Positions 32,358 to 42,715 are shown, counted from the stretch's first letter. The stretch: 64,000 nt of DNA from JBPCOI01 sp051000395 (GCA_051000395.1 JBPCOI010000027.1:1-64000); one strand, 5' to 3'. The notes: generated from the sequence alone by a model not told the origin. Numbers and translations: made by a program.

Positions 32358-33599
32358 TCAGCTCGACGTTCCGGTGGCGGGCGCCTGAGGGTGCGCCCGC
32401 CTGCGCGCTAGCGCAAGGCCCGCACCGAGCACCGTGGCAACGGCACCGGCCGCCGCGATCGCGGCACCGGGCGAGGAGAACTGCGCAACCGCGCCGCCGG
32501 CCACCAGGCCGAGACCCTGCGCGGCGAGCAGGCCGCCTGACGCGAGGCTGATGCCCTGCCCCCGGATCTCCGGTGAGATCGTCTGCACGAACTCCGTGAC
32601 CACCTGGATCTGGTACGCGGTGCACGCTCCGCTGAGTGCCCAGCAGGGCAGTGTCACGAGCAGACCCGGAGTGCTGGCGCACGCGACGAGCGGAATCCCG
32701 GCCACCACGGCCAACGGACCGACGAGTGCGGCGCGGCTGGCGGGGGACAGCCAGCGGGAGTAGACCACCGACCCGACCAGGACGCCTGCCGGCAACGCGG
32801 CCAGCAGCACACCGACCGTGCGCGCGCCGCCGCCGATCAGATGGGCGTACGGAGCGGCCAGGCCTTCGGGGACGACGAGGATCCCGAGCAGCCACGACAG
32901 CAAGATCAGCTGGCGCAGCCGGGGATCACGCAACACCGTGGCGGCACCATTGTGCCGCCGCTGCGGTGCGACCGACCCGTGGTCTCGGCGACGCGCGGGC
33001 GGGCGGGCCTGCACGCCGATGCGGATCACGAGCGCCGAAACCAGGAACGTCGCGGCGTCCAACGCCAAGGCGGGACGCACGCCGACGGCTGCGACCGCGA
33101 TGCCGCCGAGGGCGAACCCGAGCAGCTGCATCGCCTGCGCCGTGGCGGTCCGCAGCCCGGCGCCCACCACGTAGTCCTCGCGAGCGAGGATGTCGACGAC
33201 GAGCGCCGACTCCGCCGCCTTCCACGGCGCTCCGACGAGCACCGCTGCGACCAGCAATGCCGCCAGCGCGGGCACGGGCACATGCGGCAGGGCCATCACG
33301 GCAAGCAGGGCTGCGCGGATCAAGTCGCCGCCGACCAGCAGTGCGCGGCGCGGAAGCCGGTCGGCCAGCGGGCCCAGCAGCAGGCTGCCGAGCAGCGCCG
33401 GCAGGAAGCTCAACGCGTACACGCTCGCCGTCGCGAGGCCCGACCCGGTGCGGTCGTAGACCAGTACCGACAGTGCCACCCGGGCGAGCTGGTCGCCGAG
33501 CAGTGACTGCGCATCGGCCACCCACAGCAGGCCGAACTCGCGGATCCGCAACACGCCGGAGAAGCCGACCTGCACTGCTGCGTGACGGGGCCTGGGCAT
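32358..33599 (-). CDS. MFS transporter
   Basis: Major facilitator protein of 413 residues with about 12 predicted helices. It opens LRIREFGLLWVADAQSLLGDQLARVALSVLVYDRTGSG and has the conserved loop LLLGPLADRLPRRALLVGGDLIRAALLAVMA, typical of actinobacterial efflux-type MFS proteins. Substrate unknown. ATG at 33599 (MPRPRHAAVQVG) chosen; an ATG at 33650 would add 17 residues without homology I recognise. Divergent from gluconokinase, so a link with sugar-acid metabolism is possible but not shown. Confidence 0.85.
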   Translation of the reverse strand: MPRPRHAAVQVGFSGVLRIREFGLLWVADAQSLLGDQLARVALSVLVYDRTGSGLATASVYALSFLPALLGSLLLGPLADRLPRRALLVGGDLIRAALLAVMALPHVPVPALAALLVAAVLVGAPWKAAESALVVDILAREDYVVGAGLRTATAQAMQLLGFALGGIAVAAVGVRPALALDAATFLVSALVIRIGVQARPPARRRDHGSVAPQRRHNGAATVLRDPRLRQLILLSWLLGILVVPEGLAAPYAHLIGGGARTVGVLLAALPAGVLVGSVVYSRWLSPASRAALVGPLAVVAGIPLVACASTPGLLVTLPCWALSGACTAYQIQVVTEFVQTISPEIRGQGISLASGGLLAAQGLGLVAGGAVAQFSSPGAAIAAAGAVATVLGAGLALARRRAHPQAPATGTSS

Positions 33600-33707
33600 G
33601 GTGGCGATCAAGTTATCGGACGTCGACGCGTCGGCGGGATCGCTGCCCATCGCTACCCGCTTCTGGTAGGCACGACCCAGCGCACCGCCGCACGGAAGGG
33701 GTCCGGG

Positions 33708-34259
33708 ATGGCCAGAGCTGTCTCGTCGACCCGCAGACCCGTCCTGGTGATCATGGGCGTCTCGGGGTCCGGGAAGTCGACCGTGGCCGGGCTGCTGGCC
33801 GGCCGGCTCGGCTGGGATCTCGCCGAGGGTGACGACATGCACCCCCCGGCCAACGTCGCCAAGATGGCCTCGGGACGCCCGCTGGACGACGCGGACCGCT
33901 GGCCCTGGCTGGACAAGATCGCCGCGTGGATAGGTGAGCACGTGCGGGCCGGACGCCCGGGCATCATCACCTGCTCGGCGCTGAAGCGAAGCTATCGGGA
34001 CGTCCTGCGCGGTGATGGCGTCGTCTTCGTCGAACTCGTCGGCACGCACGACCAGATCGCCGCGCGCCTGGTGGCGCGCCACGGACATTTCATGCCAGCC
34101 GGCATGCTCGATTCGCAGATCGAGAGGCTCGAGGAGCCGACCGCCGAGGAGGCTGCCATCAGGATCGACGTCACCGCTTCGCCGCAGGAGGAAGCCGAGC
34201 AGATCATCAACCGACTGGACCTGACCGCCGACATCGCGTCGCCCCGACCCGCGGAGTAG
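33708..34259 (+). CDS. gntK: Gluconokinase
   Basis: Phosphorylates D-gluconate to 6-phosphogluconate with ATP. The 183-residue protein has the P-loop VSGSGKST near residue 20, the gluconate-binding GDDMHPPANVAKMASGRPLDDADRWPWL and ITCSALKRSYRDVLR, all diagnostic of GntK. ATG at 33708 after a ggaagggg site. It could use gluconate released by the sugar dehydrogenase at 8.7-9.9 kb, a speculative link. TAG stop. Confidence 0.93.
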   Translation: MARAVSSTRRPVLVIMGVSGSGKSTVAGLLAGRLGWDLAEGDDMHPPANVAKMASGRPLDDADRWPWLDKIAAWIGEHVRAGRPGIITCSALKRSYRDVLRGDGVVFVELVGTHDQIAARLVARHGHFMPAGMLDSQIERLEEPTAEEAAIRIDVTASPQEEAEQIINRLDLTADIASPRPAE

Positions 34260-34262
34260 CCC

Positions 34263-34494
34263 GTGCGCACCGAGCAGCTCCTGGCCACCAGCCACCCTGG
34301 AGTGCGCACGACAGGCACTGGATAGTTGCTGCGGTCATCGGCATCGCGATCATCGTGCTGGCGCACCCGATTCCGGCGGCGTCGACCGCGTCATCGACAT
34401 GTTGCTATACAGGGCGTCGCCGGCGAAGCCGCCCTGGGCGATGGCGCTGGTCGCCGGGTTCGGTTTCGTCATGCTGCTCGCCGCGTTCCTCTGA
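34263..34494 (+). pseudogene. Frameshifted remnant of a small membrane protein
   Basis: Two hydrophobic segments are encoded in different frames: HWIVAAVIGIAIIVLAHPIP (about 34317-34376) and, shifted, VDRVIDMLLYRASPAKPPWA plus LVAGFGFVMLLAAFL ending in TGA at 34492. The join is near 34380 within a ggcggcgtcg run, where a 1-bp change would restore a single two-helix protein. I do not recognise a family. The alternative is that neither piece was ever translated. Confidence 0.35.
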
Positions 34495-34530
34495 GCCTGG
34501 TGGGCGCCGACGCAGCTTCAAGCGGCGCGC

Positions 34531-34962
34531 TCAGTTGTGCGGTTGGAGAAATACAAGCGGGATTTCGCGGGAGGTCTTGGTCTGGTACGTCGCGTAGTTG
34601 CGGTGGTCAGCGGTGATCCGGGGCCACAGCCTGGTGCGCTCATCAGCGCCGGCGACACGCGCGGTCATGCGCTGTTTGGGCTTGCCGCGCAAGGCCACCT
34701 CGACGTCAGGATTGTCGCGGAGGTTGAGGAACCAGGCCGGCGCGCGGTCGTCGCCGCCACGCGAGGCCACGACGATGAGGGCATCGCCTTCGGTCAGCGG
34801 CGCGGTGAGCATCACGGTGTGGGCGCGGCCGCTCTTGCGTCCGGTGGTCGTGAGTTCCAGGACGGGCATCTTCGACACGCTCCAGCCGACCCGCTGGCCG
34901 CTGATCGCGAGCAGCGTGCGGTGGACGGTGTTCATCGTCTTCAGGACGAGATCGCTAGGCAT
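34531..34962 (-). CDS. Deazaflavin (F420)-dependent nitroreductase-like protein
   Basis: Small (143 residues) split-barrel protein of the Ddn/DUF385 family, which in mycobacteria reduce quinones or nitro compounds with coenzyme F420H2. Recognisable segments: VLELTTTGRKSGRAHTVMLT, DALIVVASRGGDDRAPAWFLNLRDNPDVEV and the C-terminal NYATYQTKTSREIPLVFLQP. The cofC gene at 46.6 kb shows that the cell makes F420. Substrate unknown. ATG at 34962; convergent with the membrane-protein remnant. Confidence 0.88.
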   Translation of the reverse strand: MPSDLVLKTMNTVHRTLLAISGQRVGWSVSKMPVLELTTTGRKSGRAHTVMLTAPLTEGDALIVVASRGGDDRAPAWFLNLRDNPDVEVALRGKPKQRMTARVAGADERTRLWPRITADHRNYATYQTKTSREIPLVFLQPHN

Positions 34963-34972
34963 GCGCCCGAAC

Positions 34973-35440
34973 CTACTCGGCCGACGTCGCGCCAGGCGGC
35001 TGCTGCGCCAGCGCGTCCAGGGTGCGCTTCAGCTGCGCTGCGGTGGCGTCGGCGATCGGCTCGAAACCGCGACGCAGGAACGGTTCGGCCAGCCGCGCCC
35101 AGCGCTTGAAGGCGAAGTGGGCGCGATAGGTGATCACCGTGCCGTCGGCGGACGGCGCGAGGGCCAGGTCGTCGGTCGCGGTCACCGTCGCGTTCTCGCC
35201 GGTGAACGTCAGCCGGGAGTGCGGCTCGAAGCGGACAAGCCGGTAGTCAAGCTCGGTACGCCGGCCCCGGAACTCGGACACGTTGTGGAAGCGGGTGCCC
35301 TCACCGAGCGGGCCGTCGTCGATTCGGGTGGTGCGCACCGTGCCCGGATCCCACTGCTCGGTGTGCGTGAAATCAGCCAGGTAGGCGAAGACGTCCGGTG
35401 CCTGCGGCCGTACCTCGACGCGGCGCTCGACGGTAATCAT
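34973..35440 (-). CDS. SRPBCC/polyketide-cyclase-like protein
   Basis: START/SRPBCC-fold protein of 155 residues with a hydrophobic ligand cavity. The opening ITVERRVEVRPQAPDVFAYLADFTHTEQWDPG, the middle LDYRLVRFEPHSRLTFTGE and the C-terminal LAEPFLRRGFEPIADATAAQLKRTLDAL helix are typical. Ligand unknown. The ATG at 35440 overlaps the stop of the upstream SDR gene (ATGA), so the two are one transcription unit and may act on the same compound. TAG stop. Confidence 0.85.
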   Translation of the reverse strand: MITVERRVEVRPQAPDVFAYLADFTHTEQWDPGTVRTTRIDDGPLGEGTRFHNVSEFRGRRTELDYRLVRFEPHSRLTFTGENATVTATDDLALAPSADGTVITYRAHFAFKRWARLAEPFLRRGFEPIADATAAQLKRTLDALAQQPPGATSAE

Positions 35441-36123
35441 CAGGACCGTCCGTACACCGGGACAGCAGCACCGGACACGAGGTGCGCGGCGGGCGAGGCG
35501 AGGAAGACGTACACGGCGGCGACGTCGGCGACCTTCGGCCACTGCTCGTGCGGCGCGTCCGGCATCGCGCGGCGGTTGGCCGGGGTGTCCATGATGCTCG
35601 GGACGACAGCGTTGACCGTGATCGCGGAGCCGTGGGTTTCCCGCGCCGCCATCTCCACGAGGTGCAGCACGGCGAGCTTGCTCACCGAGTACGCGAACCC
35701 GGTGCCCTCGGTGACGAGCGCCGCCCGGCTGGCGGTGTGGACGACGCGGCCCGCACCGATCCCAGCCATCCGCCGCAGTGCGTGCTTGGTGAGCAGCGCG
35801 GCGCTGACGAGGTTCAGCTGCAGCTGCGCGTTCAGTTCGGCAACGTCGAGTTCGGTCAACGGGGACGCGCCCGCGAACCCGCCGACCGTGTTGACGACCG
35901 CCCACGGCGCCAGCGCCGCGTCGAACCACGCGCCGAGCGCGGCGTCGTCGAGCACGTCGAGTGCGTGGTAGTCGACGCCCGGGCGGCGCCGCGGCCCGTC
36001 GGGCACCGCACGGTCGACGCCTGCCACGCTCGCGCCGGCCTGCAGGAACGCCGCGGCAAGGCCGTCGCCCAGTGCCCCCGAGGCGCCGACGACGACGACC
36101 CGGCGGCCGGAGAACTCAGTCAC
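35440..36123 (-). CDS. SDR-family oxidoreductase
   Basis: Short-chain dehydrogenase of 227 residues: RRVVVVGASGALGDGLAAAF (glycine-rich loop), NTVGGFAG in place of NNAG, catalytic serine in VVHTASRAALV and YSVSKLA near residue 146, then NAVVPSIMDTPANRRAMP. NTVGG followed by IMDTPANR is seen in small actinobacterial SDRs of unknown substrate. Coupled by overlap to the SRPBCC gene. ATG at 36123, 9 bp from the upstream hydrolase stop. Confidence 0.85.
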   Translation of the reverse strand: MTEFSGRRVVVVGASGALGDGLAAAFLQAGASVAGVDRAVPDGPRRRPGVDYHALDVLDDAALGAWFDAALAPWAVVNTVGGFAGASPLTELDVAELNAQLQLNLVSAALLTKHALRRMAGIGAGRVVHTASRAALVTEGTGFAYSVSKLAVLHLVEMAARETHGSAITVNAVVPSIMDTPANRRAMPDAPHEQWPKVADVAAVYVFLASPAAHLVSGAAVPVYGRS

Positions 36124-36132
36124 GTCGGCGTC

Positions 36133-37392
36133 TCAGCCCGTGACGCCGACGGCCGCCGCCGGCGCAGCCCCGTCGGCGCCGGCAAGCCAGGCCCGCAGCT
36201 GCTCGTAGACCGCCGGGTCACCGAGCAGATCGAAGTGATGCTTGCGGCCGATGTGGAACGTGCGGTCCACCTCGAACTCGATGCGCCGCGTCCGGCCCGT
36301 CCCGTGCGCGCTGCCGTGCGCGACGAGCAGGTCGTGGGCCAGCGGGCCGCTCGGCTTGCGCGACAGCGTTGCCGCTGCCACCGAGTAGGCCACGCCCGGA
36401 AGCAGCGTGGCGGGGGTGCAGCGGTCCTGCCGGTCGTCGGGGTCGACGCCGGACCAGTCCTGTTCCACGACGGCGCCGTAGCGCAGGTCCTTGATGCCGG
36501 CACTGCGGCGGTTCAGCCAGGTCGCGAACGGCCGGGTCTCCGGCAGGCGGGCGAGCCGGTGCGTGCCGGTGCAGACGAATCGCTCGAGGGGGGCGCCGAG
36601 GTGCGGCGCGCCCAGACCGACCACGTGGCGCAGCACCGTCACCCAGGACTGCGAACGCTCGTCGCCCTGGCACGCGGCACTGCGAGCGACCAGGCCGCCC
36701 ATCGAGTGCCCGACGAGGGCGATCTCCCTGACCGGGACCGGCCACGCGGCGAGCAGCGCGTCGAGTTGCTCGGCAAGTTCGCGCCCGTTCGCCGAGATGT
36801 GCAGGCCGCTGTTGTAGGACAGGTACAGCGGTGTCCACCCGCGCTCGTCGCGCAGCAACGAGCCGTAGGTGACTCCGCTGTCGCCCCAGTGCTTCTCGGC
36901 CCCGAACCACCAGAACCGCTCGTTCTCGCACAACCCGTGCAGGAACACGACGATCCGGTCTGTCGCCTCGGTCCCCACGTCGTGGACGACGTTGGCCGGC
37001 AGGCGCCGCAGCGGTCCGTCATGGCTGCGCAGGCACATCGGCGCGGCGAGCGAGGCGCGCTGCTCGGCGAGACGGTCGCCCCAGAATCCGTTGAGCGCGC
37101 TGAGGACGAAGTGCCCGCGGGCCGTGGCGTGAAGGGACTGGCCCGAGGGCGCGCGCAGCTCGGCCGTTGCGGCGCCGATCGCGGCAGGCACGGCACGCGC
37201 GCCCAGGCGCGCTGACGTGTACGCCGCTGCCGCGATGCCGTCGTGGATCAGCCGCACCGGCTCCGCCGGCTTGCCCAGCAGTCCGAAGACGCGCCCGGCG
37301 ACGGCGCGGTGCACGTCGCGCGCTGCCTCGGCCAGCTCCCCGAGCGCCGTGCCCAGCAGCGCACCGGCATCGCGGGTCTCGTCCACATACAT
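36133..37392 (-). CDS. Alpha/beta hydrolase, lipase/esterase-like
   Basis: Protein of 419 residues. An N-terminal helical region (1-120) precedes an alpha/beta hydrolase core with VVFLHGLCENERFWWFG (oxyanion hole), the nucleophile elbow GHSMGG near residue 207, HVVGLGAPHLGAPLERF and a C-terminal GRKHHFDLLGDPAVYEQLR that should supply the catalytic histidine. This layout matches PGAP1/lipase-class bacterial esterases. No export signal is clear. The start at 37392 (MYVDETRD) is preceded by a weak ribosome site; upstream frame is low-complexity. Confidence 0.82.
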   Translation of the reverse strand: MYVDETRDAGALLGTALGELAEAARDVHRAVAGRVFGLLGKPAEPVRLIHDGIAAAAYTSARLGARAVPAAIGAATAELRAPSGQSLHATARGHFVLSALNGFWGDRLAEQRASLAAPMCLRSHDGPLRRLPANVVHDVGTEATDRIVVFLHGLCENERFWWFGAEKHWGDSGVTYGSLLRDERGWTPLYLSYNSGLHISANGRELAEQLDALLAAWPVPVREIALVGHSMGGLVARSAACQGDERSQSWVTVLRHVVGLGAPHLGAPLERFVCTGTHRLARLPETRPFATWLNRRSAGIKDLRYGAVVEQDWSGVDPDDRQDRCTPATLLPGVAYSVAAATLSRKPSGPLAHDLLVAHGSAHGTGRTRRIEFEVDRTFHIGRKHHFDLLGDPAVYEQLRAWLAGADGAAPAAAVGVTG

Positions 37393-37511
37393 CGCCGGCT
37401 CGCATTCCACGCCCGTCAGCAGGTGGCCAAACCCTAACCCGAGCGCCCGCGCTGAGCACTCGCCGCCACCCGGTGTGGTGGCGAGGGTGTTCCTACCGGC
37501 AAGCTGAACGG

Positions 37512-38957
37512 ATGAGCGCACTTCCTGCGGGTACCCGCACCGAAATGTTCCTCGCCGGCGAGTGGACGGGCGGTTCGGGCGGCAGCTTCGCGGTGCTGGA
37601 TCCCTCGACGGGCGAGGAGATCTGCCAGGTACCCCGGGCGGGTACGGACGACCTCGACCGGGCGCTGGGCGCCGCCGCAAGCGCGCAGCCGCGCTGGGCG
37701 GCGACCGCGCCGCGCGAGCGCGGTGAAGTGCTGCGCAGGACGTTCGAGGCGATGATCTCCCGCCGCGAGGAGATCGCGTATCTCATGTCGCTGGAAATGG
37801 GCAAATCCCTGACGGACTCGCGCGCCGAGGTGAGCTATGCGGCGGAGTTCTTCCGCTGGTTCAGCGAGGAGGCGGTCCGCATCGACGGTGCGCTGCGCAC
37901 CGCGCCGTCCGGCGCGAACCGTATCCTCACCTTCCGCAGGCCGGTCGGCGTGGCGCTGCTCCTCACGCCGTGGAACTTCCCGGCGGCGATGGCCACCCGC
38001 AAGATCGGTCCGGCGCTCGCAGCGGGCTGCTCGGTCGTGCTCAAGCCCGCGCACGAGACACCACTGACGGCCCTTCTGCTGGCCGAGATCCTCACCGAGG
38101 CGGGGGCACCGGCCGGGACGATCAACGTGTTGACCACTGACCACGCCGGCGAGTTCGTGCAGGCAGCGCTCGGTGACGCGCGGGTACGCAAGCTGTCGTT
38201 CACCGGGTCGACCGAGGTGGGCCGCGTCCTGCTCAAGCAAGCCGCGGACCGGATCGTGAACACCTCGCTGGAACTCGGCGGAAACGATCCGTTCATCGTC
38301 CTCGACGACGCGGACCTTGACGCCGCCGTCGAGGGCGCGATGCTCGCCAAGATGCGTAACGGCGGGCAGGCGTGCACCGCCGCGAACCGGTTCCTCGTGC
38401 AGGGGTCGGTGGTGCCGGACTTCGCCAAGCGGCTGGCCGCGGCGATGGGTGCCCTGCGGGTGGGCGCCGGCACCGACGAGCAGACCCAGCTCGGCCCGAT
38501 GGTGAGCGCCAAGGCGGTGGACGGGATCGCGGACAAGGTCGAGCGCACGCTCGGCGCCGGCGCACGCGCGCTGATCGGCGGGGAACGCGGGAACGGCAAG
38601 GGGTTCTTCTACCCGGCTACCGTGCTCACCGACGTCCCGCGTGACTCGGCGGCCGCACTCGAGGAGGTGTTCGGCCCGGTCGCGCCGATCGTCTCCGTCC
38701 GTGATGAGGACGACGCGCTGGCCTTGGCCAACGCCTCGGAGATGGGCCTGACCGGCTACCTGTACACCGGCGACCTGGACCGCGGCCTGCGTGTCTGCGA
38801 ACGCCTCGAGGTCGGGATGGTCGGGCTCAACCGCGGCCTGGTCTCCGACCCAGCCGCGCCCTTCGGCGGCGTCAAGCAGTCCGGCCTCGGCCGGGAAGGC
38901 GGCTACGAGGGCGTGGACGCCTACCTGGAGACCATGTACGTCGCCACCGAGTGGTGA
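37512..38957 (+). CDS. Succinate-semialdehyde dehydrogenase-type aldehyde dehydrogenase
   Basis: NAD(P)+-dependent aldehyde dehydrogenase of 481 residues. LTPWNFPAAMATRKIGPALAAG (cofactor site), FTGSTEVGR, catalytic glutamate in LELGGNDPFIVLDDADL near residue 258 and the nucleophile in GGQACTAANRF near residue 292. EMGKSLTDSRAEV and PFGGVKQSGLGREGG fit the GabD group, which oxidises succinate semialdehyde to succinate; the exact aldehyde is inferred. ATG at 37512. The stop overlaps the start of the following lipoprotein gene. Confidence 0.9.
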   Translation: MSALPAGTRTEMFLAGEWTGGSGGSFAVLDPSTGEEICQVPRAGTDDLDRALGAAASAQPRWAATAPRERGEVLRRTFEAMISRREEIAYLMSLEMGKSLTDSRAEVSYAAEFFRWFSEEAVRIDGALRTAPSGANRILTFRRPVGVALLLTPWNFPAAMATRKIGPALAAGCSVVLKPAHETPLTALLLAEILTEAGAPAGTINVLTTDHAGEFVQAALGDARVRKLSFTGSTEVGRVLLKQAADRIVNTSLELGGNDPFIVLDDADLDAAVEGAMLAKMRNGGQACTAANRFLVQGSVVPDFAKRLAAAMGALRVGAGTDEQTQLGPMVSAKAVDGIADKVERTLGAGARALIGGERGNGKGFFYPATVLTDVPRDSAAALEEVFGPVAPIVSVRDEDDALALANASEMGLTGYLYTGDLDRGLRVCERLEVGMVGLNRGLVSDPAAPFGGVKQSGLGREGGYEGVDAYLETMYVATEW

Positions 38958-39826
38958 GCGCACGCTCGACGCTGGCCGCGGCGGCCGCCCTACTCGCCTG
39001 CGCGGCCTGCACCGGCGGCCCGACCGGCCACCCCGACCTGAGCTCCACCGCGGTGCGCGCGCCGGCCGGTTCGGTGCCCCGCCCGCAGCACGTCGTCGTC
39101 GTGGTGATGGAGAACCACTCCTACTCCGACATCGTCGGCAACCGCGCCGCGCCCTACATCAACTCCCTCGTCGCGCAGGGCGCGTCGTTCACCGCGTCGT
39201 TCGCGAACTACCACCCGAGCCAGCCGAACTACCTCGTGCTGTTCTCCGGCTCCGCGCAGGGCGTGAGCAACGACTCGTGCCCGCACACGTTCGCCACGTC
39301 CAACCTCGGCGCGGCGCTGACCCGGGCCGGGCTGACGTTCACCGGCTACGCCGAAGGTCTTCCGCGCGTCGGCGACAGCACCTGCAGCGCCGGCGCGTAC
39401 GCGCGCAAGCACGCACCGTGGACGGACTTCTCCAACGTCGCAGGCACCGCCAGCCGGCCGTTCACGGATTTTCCGGCGGACTACACGCGGCTGCCGGCGG
39501 TCTCGTTCGTCGTCCCCGATCTGGACAACGACATGCACGACGGGTCGGTGGCGCGAGGCGACGCGTGGCTGCGGACGCACCTCGGCGGCTACGTCACGTG
39601 GGCCCGAGCGCACCACAGCCTGCTCGTGCTGAGCTGGGACGAGGACGACGGCAGCCCCGCCAACCACATCCCGACCGTCTTCGTCGGCGGCGACGTGCGA
39701 GCGGGGCGCTATAGCGAACACATCGACCACTACCGCGTGCTGCGCACGATCGAGGACGCGTTCGGCCTGGTTCCGGCGGGGCAAAGTGCCCGCGCTGCGC
39801 CGATCACCGACGTCTGGAAGCGCTGA
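38954..39826 (+). CDS. Exported phosphoesterase-family (acid phosphatase-like) lipoprotein
   Basis: About 290 residues. Probable lipoprotein signal (STLAAAAALLACAACTGG) then a phosphoesterase domain (PF04185-like): HVVVVVMENHSYSDIVGN at the metal-binding nucleophile site, FANYHPSQPNYLVLFSG, SFVVPDLDNDMHDG and LLVLSWDEDDGSPANHIPTVFVG. These blocks match the phospholipase C/SapM-type acid phosphatases, which remove phosphate from extracellular phosphoesters. GTG at 38954 or 38951, both overlapping the aldehyde dehydrogenase stop. Confidence 0.85.
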   Translation: MSARSTLAAAAALLACAACTGGPTGHPDLSSTAVRAPAGSVPRPQHVVVVVMENHSYSDIVGNRAAPYINSLVAQGASFTASFANYHPSQPNYLVLFSGSAQGVSNDSCPHTFATSNLGAALTRAGLTFTGYAEGLPRVGDSTCSAGAYARKHAPWTDFSNVAGTASRPFTDFPADYTRLPAVSFVVPDLDNDMHDGSVARGDAWLRTHLGGYVTWARAHHSLLVLSWDEDDGSPANHIPTVFVGGDVRAGRYSEHIDHYRVLRTIEDAFGLVPAGQSARAAPITDVWKR

Positions 39827-39891
39827 GCCTGCGCTTGCCGCGGTGAGGTGCGGCGCCCGCCGCGATGAGAGGTTCGCCCGCGCCGTGGTCC

Positions 39892-40623
39892 TCAGCGCGC
39901 CAGGGCGGCGGTGATACGGCGCGCACCCGCGAGCAGGATCGGCGCGAAGCGCTGACCCGGCCCCCGGCCGAGCCGCTCGATCGGACCGGAGATCGAAACC
40001 GCCGCGAGCAGCTCGCCGTCTCGCGAGCACACCGGCGCGGAGACCGACGCCACCCCCGCCTCACGCTGCGCCACCGACTGCGCCCAGCCGCGGCGCCGCA
40101 CGTCGGCGAGGATCCGCGCGGTGAGCTGCGAGCCGGCGAGAAGCTCGGCGACGTCCTGCGGTGCCGACCAGGCGCACAGCACCTGCGCGCCGGAGCCTGC
40201 GGTGAGCGGCAACCGCGAGCCGATCGGCACCGTGGTGCGCAGGCCGCTCGTGCGTTCCGCGGCCGCCACGCAGAGGCGGTCGTTGCCGTCGCGGCGGTAG
40301 AGCTGCGCGCTCTCGCCGGACTCGTCGCGGATCCAGGCGAGCACCGGGGATGCGGCGCTCACGAGCGGGTCCGACAGCGCGGCGCCCAGCTCGCCGATGT
40401 GCGCGCCGAGCACGAAGCGCCCGTTGCCGTCGCGCGCGAGGAGGCGGTGCACCTCGAGCGCGACGGCGAGCCGGTGTGCCGTCGCGCGGGGCAGGCTGGT
40501 AGCGGCGATGAGCTCGGCCAGGCTGCGTGGCGCCTCGGCCACTGTGGCGAGGATCGTCACGGCCTTGTCGAGCACCCCGATACCGCTGGCCTGGTTGGCG
40601 GCTCCCCTGCTACCGTGTCCCAT
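39892..40623 (-). CDS. ndgR: IclR-family regulator, NdgR/LtbR type
   Basis: IclR regulator of 243 residues: N-terminal winged helix (GIGVLDKAVTILATVAEAPRSLAELIAATSLPRATAHRLAVALE) and C-terminal IclR effector domain (SAQLYRRDGNDRLCVAAAERTSGLRTTVPIG, LTAGSGAQVL). Divergent placement next to leuCD is the hallmark of NdgR (Streptomyces) and LtbR (Corynebacterium), which control leucine genes; orthology is inferred from family plus context. The ATG at 40623 has TAGTAT 6 nt upstream, so a leaderless mRNA is likely. Confidence 0.9.
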   Translation of the reverse strand: MGHGSRGAANQASGIGVLDKAVTILATVAEAPRSLAELIAATSLPRATAHRLAVALEVHRLLARDGNGRFVLGAHIGELGAALSDPLVSAASPVLAWIRDESGESAQLYRRDGNDRLCVAAAERTSGLRTTVPIGSRLPLTAGSGAQVLCAWSAPQDVAELLAGSQLTARILADVRRRGWAQSVAQREAGVASVSAPVCSRDGELLAAVSISGPIERLGRGPGQRFAPILLAGARRITAALAR

Positions 40624-40629
40624 AGTGCG

Positions 40630-40655
40630 ATACTAAGATCTCAGTCTGTGAGATT
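40630..40655. promoter_or_regulatory. Overlapping divergent promoters and operator, ndgR/leuC
   Basis: Minus-strand -10 TAGTAT (40635-40630) for ndgR and plus-strand TAAGAT (40634-40639) for leuC overlap by 2 bp. A partly symmetric site, GATCTCA (40637-40643), GTCTG, TGAGATT (40649-40655), covers the leuC transcription start region. It is the obvious candidate operator for the IclR regulator. Confidence 0.5.
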
Positions 40656-40674
40656 GCAAGCGAGAGGGGACGGG

Positions 40675-42072
<1,398 letters not shown>

Positions 42073-42084
42073 GGGGATCGCTAC

Positions 42085-42678
42085 GTGGACCAGTTCAGCG
42101 TGCACACCGGCACCGCACTGCCGCTTCGGCGCAGCAACGTCGACACCGACCAGATCATCCCGGCCGTCTACCTCAAACGGGTCACCCGAACCGGCTTCGA
42201 GGACGGCCTGTTCAGCGCCTGGCGGGCGAACGAGCCGGACTTCGTGCTCAATCGGCCCGAGTACGCCGGTGCCACGACCCTGGTGGCCGGGCCGGACTTC
42301 GGCACCGGAAGCTCGCGCGAGCACGCGGTGTGGGCGCTGACCGACTATGGGTTCAAGGCAGTGATCTCCCCGCGTTTCGCCGACATCTTCCGCGGCAACT
42401 CGCTCAAGGCCGGCCTGCTGACGGTCGAACTCGCCGAGTCCGTCGTGCAGCGGTTGTGGGACGACATCGAGGCCGACCCGGGCACGCGCGTCACCGTCGA
42501 TCTCGTGGAGCGCGAGGTGCGCTGGCCCGGACAGCAGCACCCGTTCGAGCTCGACGACTACACGCGCTGGCGGCTGCTGGAGGGTCTGGACGACATCGGG
42601 CTCACGTTGCGCCACACCGACGAGGTGGCGCAGTACGAGAACAACCGCAAGCCGTGGCTGCCCGCGATGCGCGCCTGA
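42085..42678 (+). CDS. leuD: 3-isopropylmalate dehydratase small subunit
   Basis: Small (swivelling-domain) subunit that completes the active site of isopropylmalate isomerase. Length 197 residues, with LPLRRSNVDTDQIIPAVYLKRV, FGTGSSREHAVWALTDYGFKAVISPRFADIF and KAGLLTV. GTG start at 42085 with an aggggat site. Co-transcribed with leuC under the divergent IclR regulator. Confidence 0.98.
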   Translation: MDQFSVHTGTALPLRRSNVDTDQIIPAVYLKRVTRTGFEDGLFSAWRANEPDFVLNRPEYAGATTLVAGPDFGTGSSREHAVWALTDYGFKAVISPRFADIFRGNSLKAGLLTVELAESVVQRLWDDIEADPGTRVTVDLVEREVRWPGQQHPFELDDYTRWRLLEGLDDIGLTLRHTDEVAQYENNRKPWLPAMRA

Positions 42679-42698
42679 TCGATCGCCGTCCACGTTTG

Positions 42699-42715
42699 CC
42701 CTTGTGGCACAAGGG
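42699..42715. promoter_or_regulatory. 17-bp perfect palindrome between leuD and hupB
   Basis: CCCTTGTG-G-CACAAGGG is symmetric over all 17 bp. The short centre makes it a poor hairpin and there is no T-run beyond tgtt, so it may be an operator for hupB or a weak leuD terminator. It lies 163 bp before the hupB start. Confidence 0.45.
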
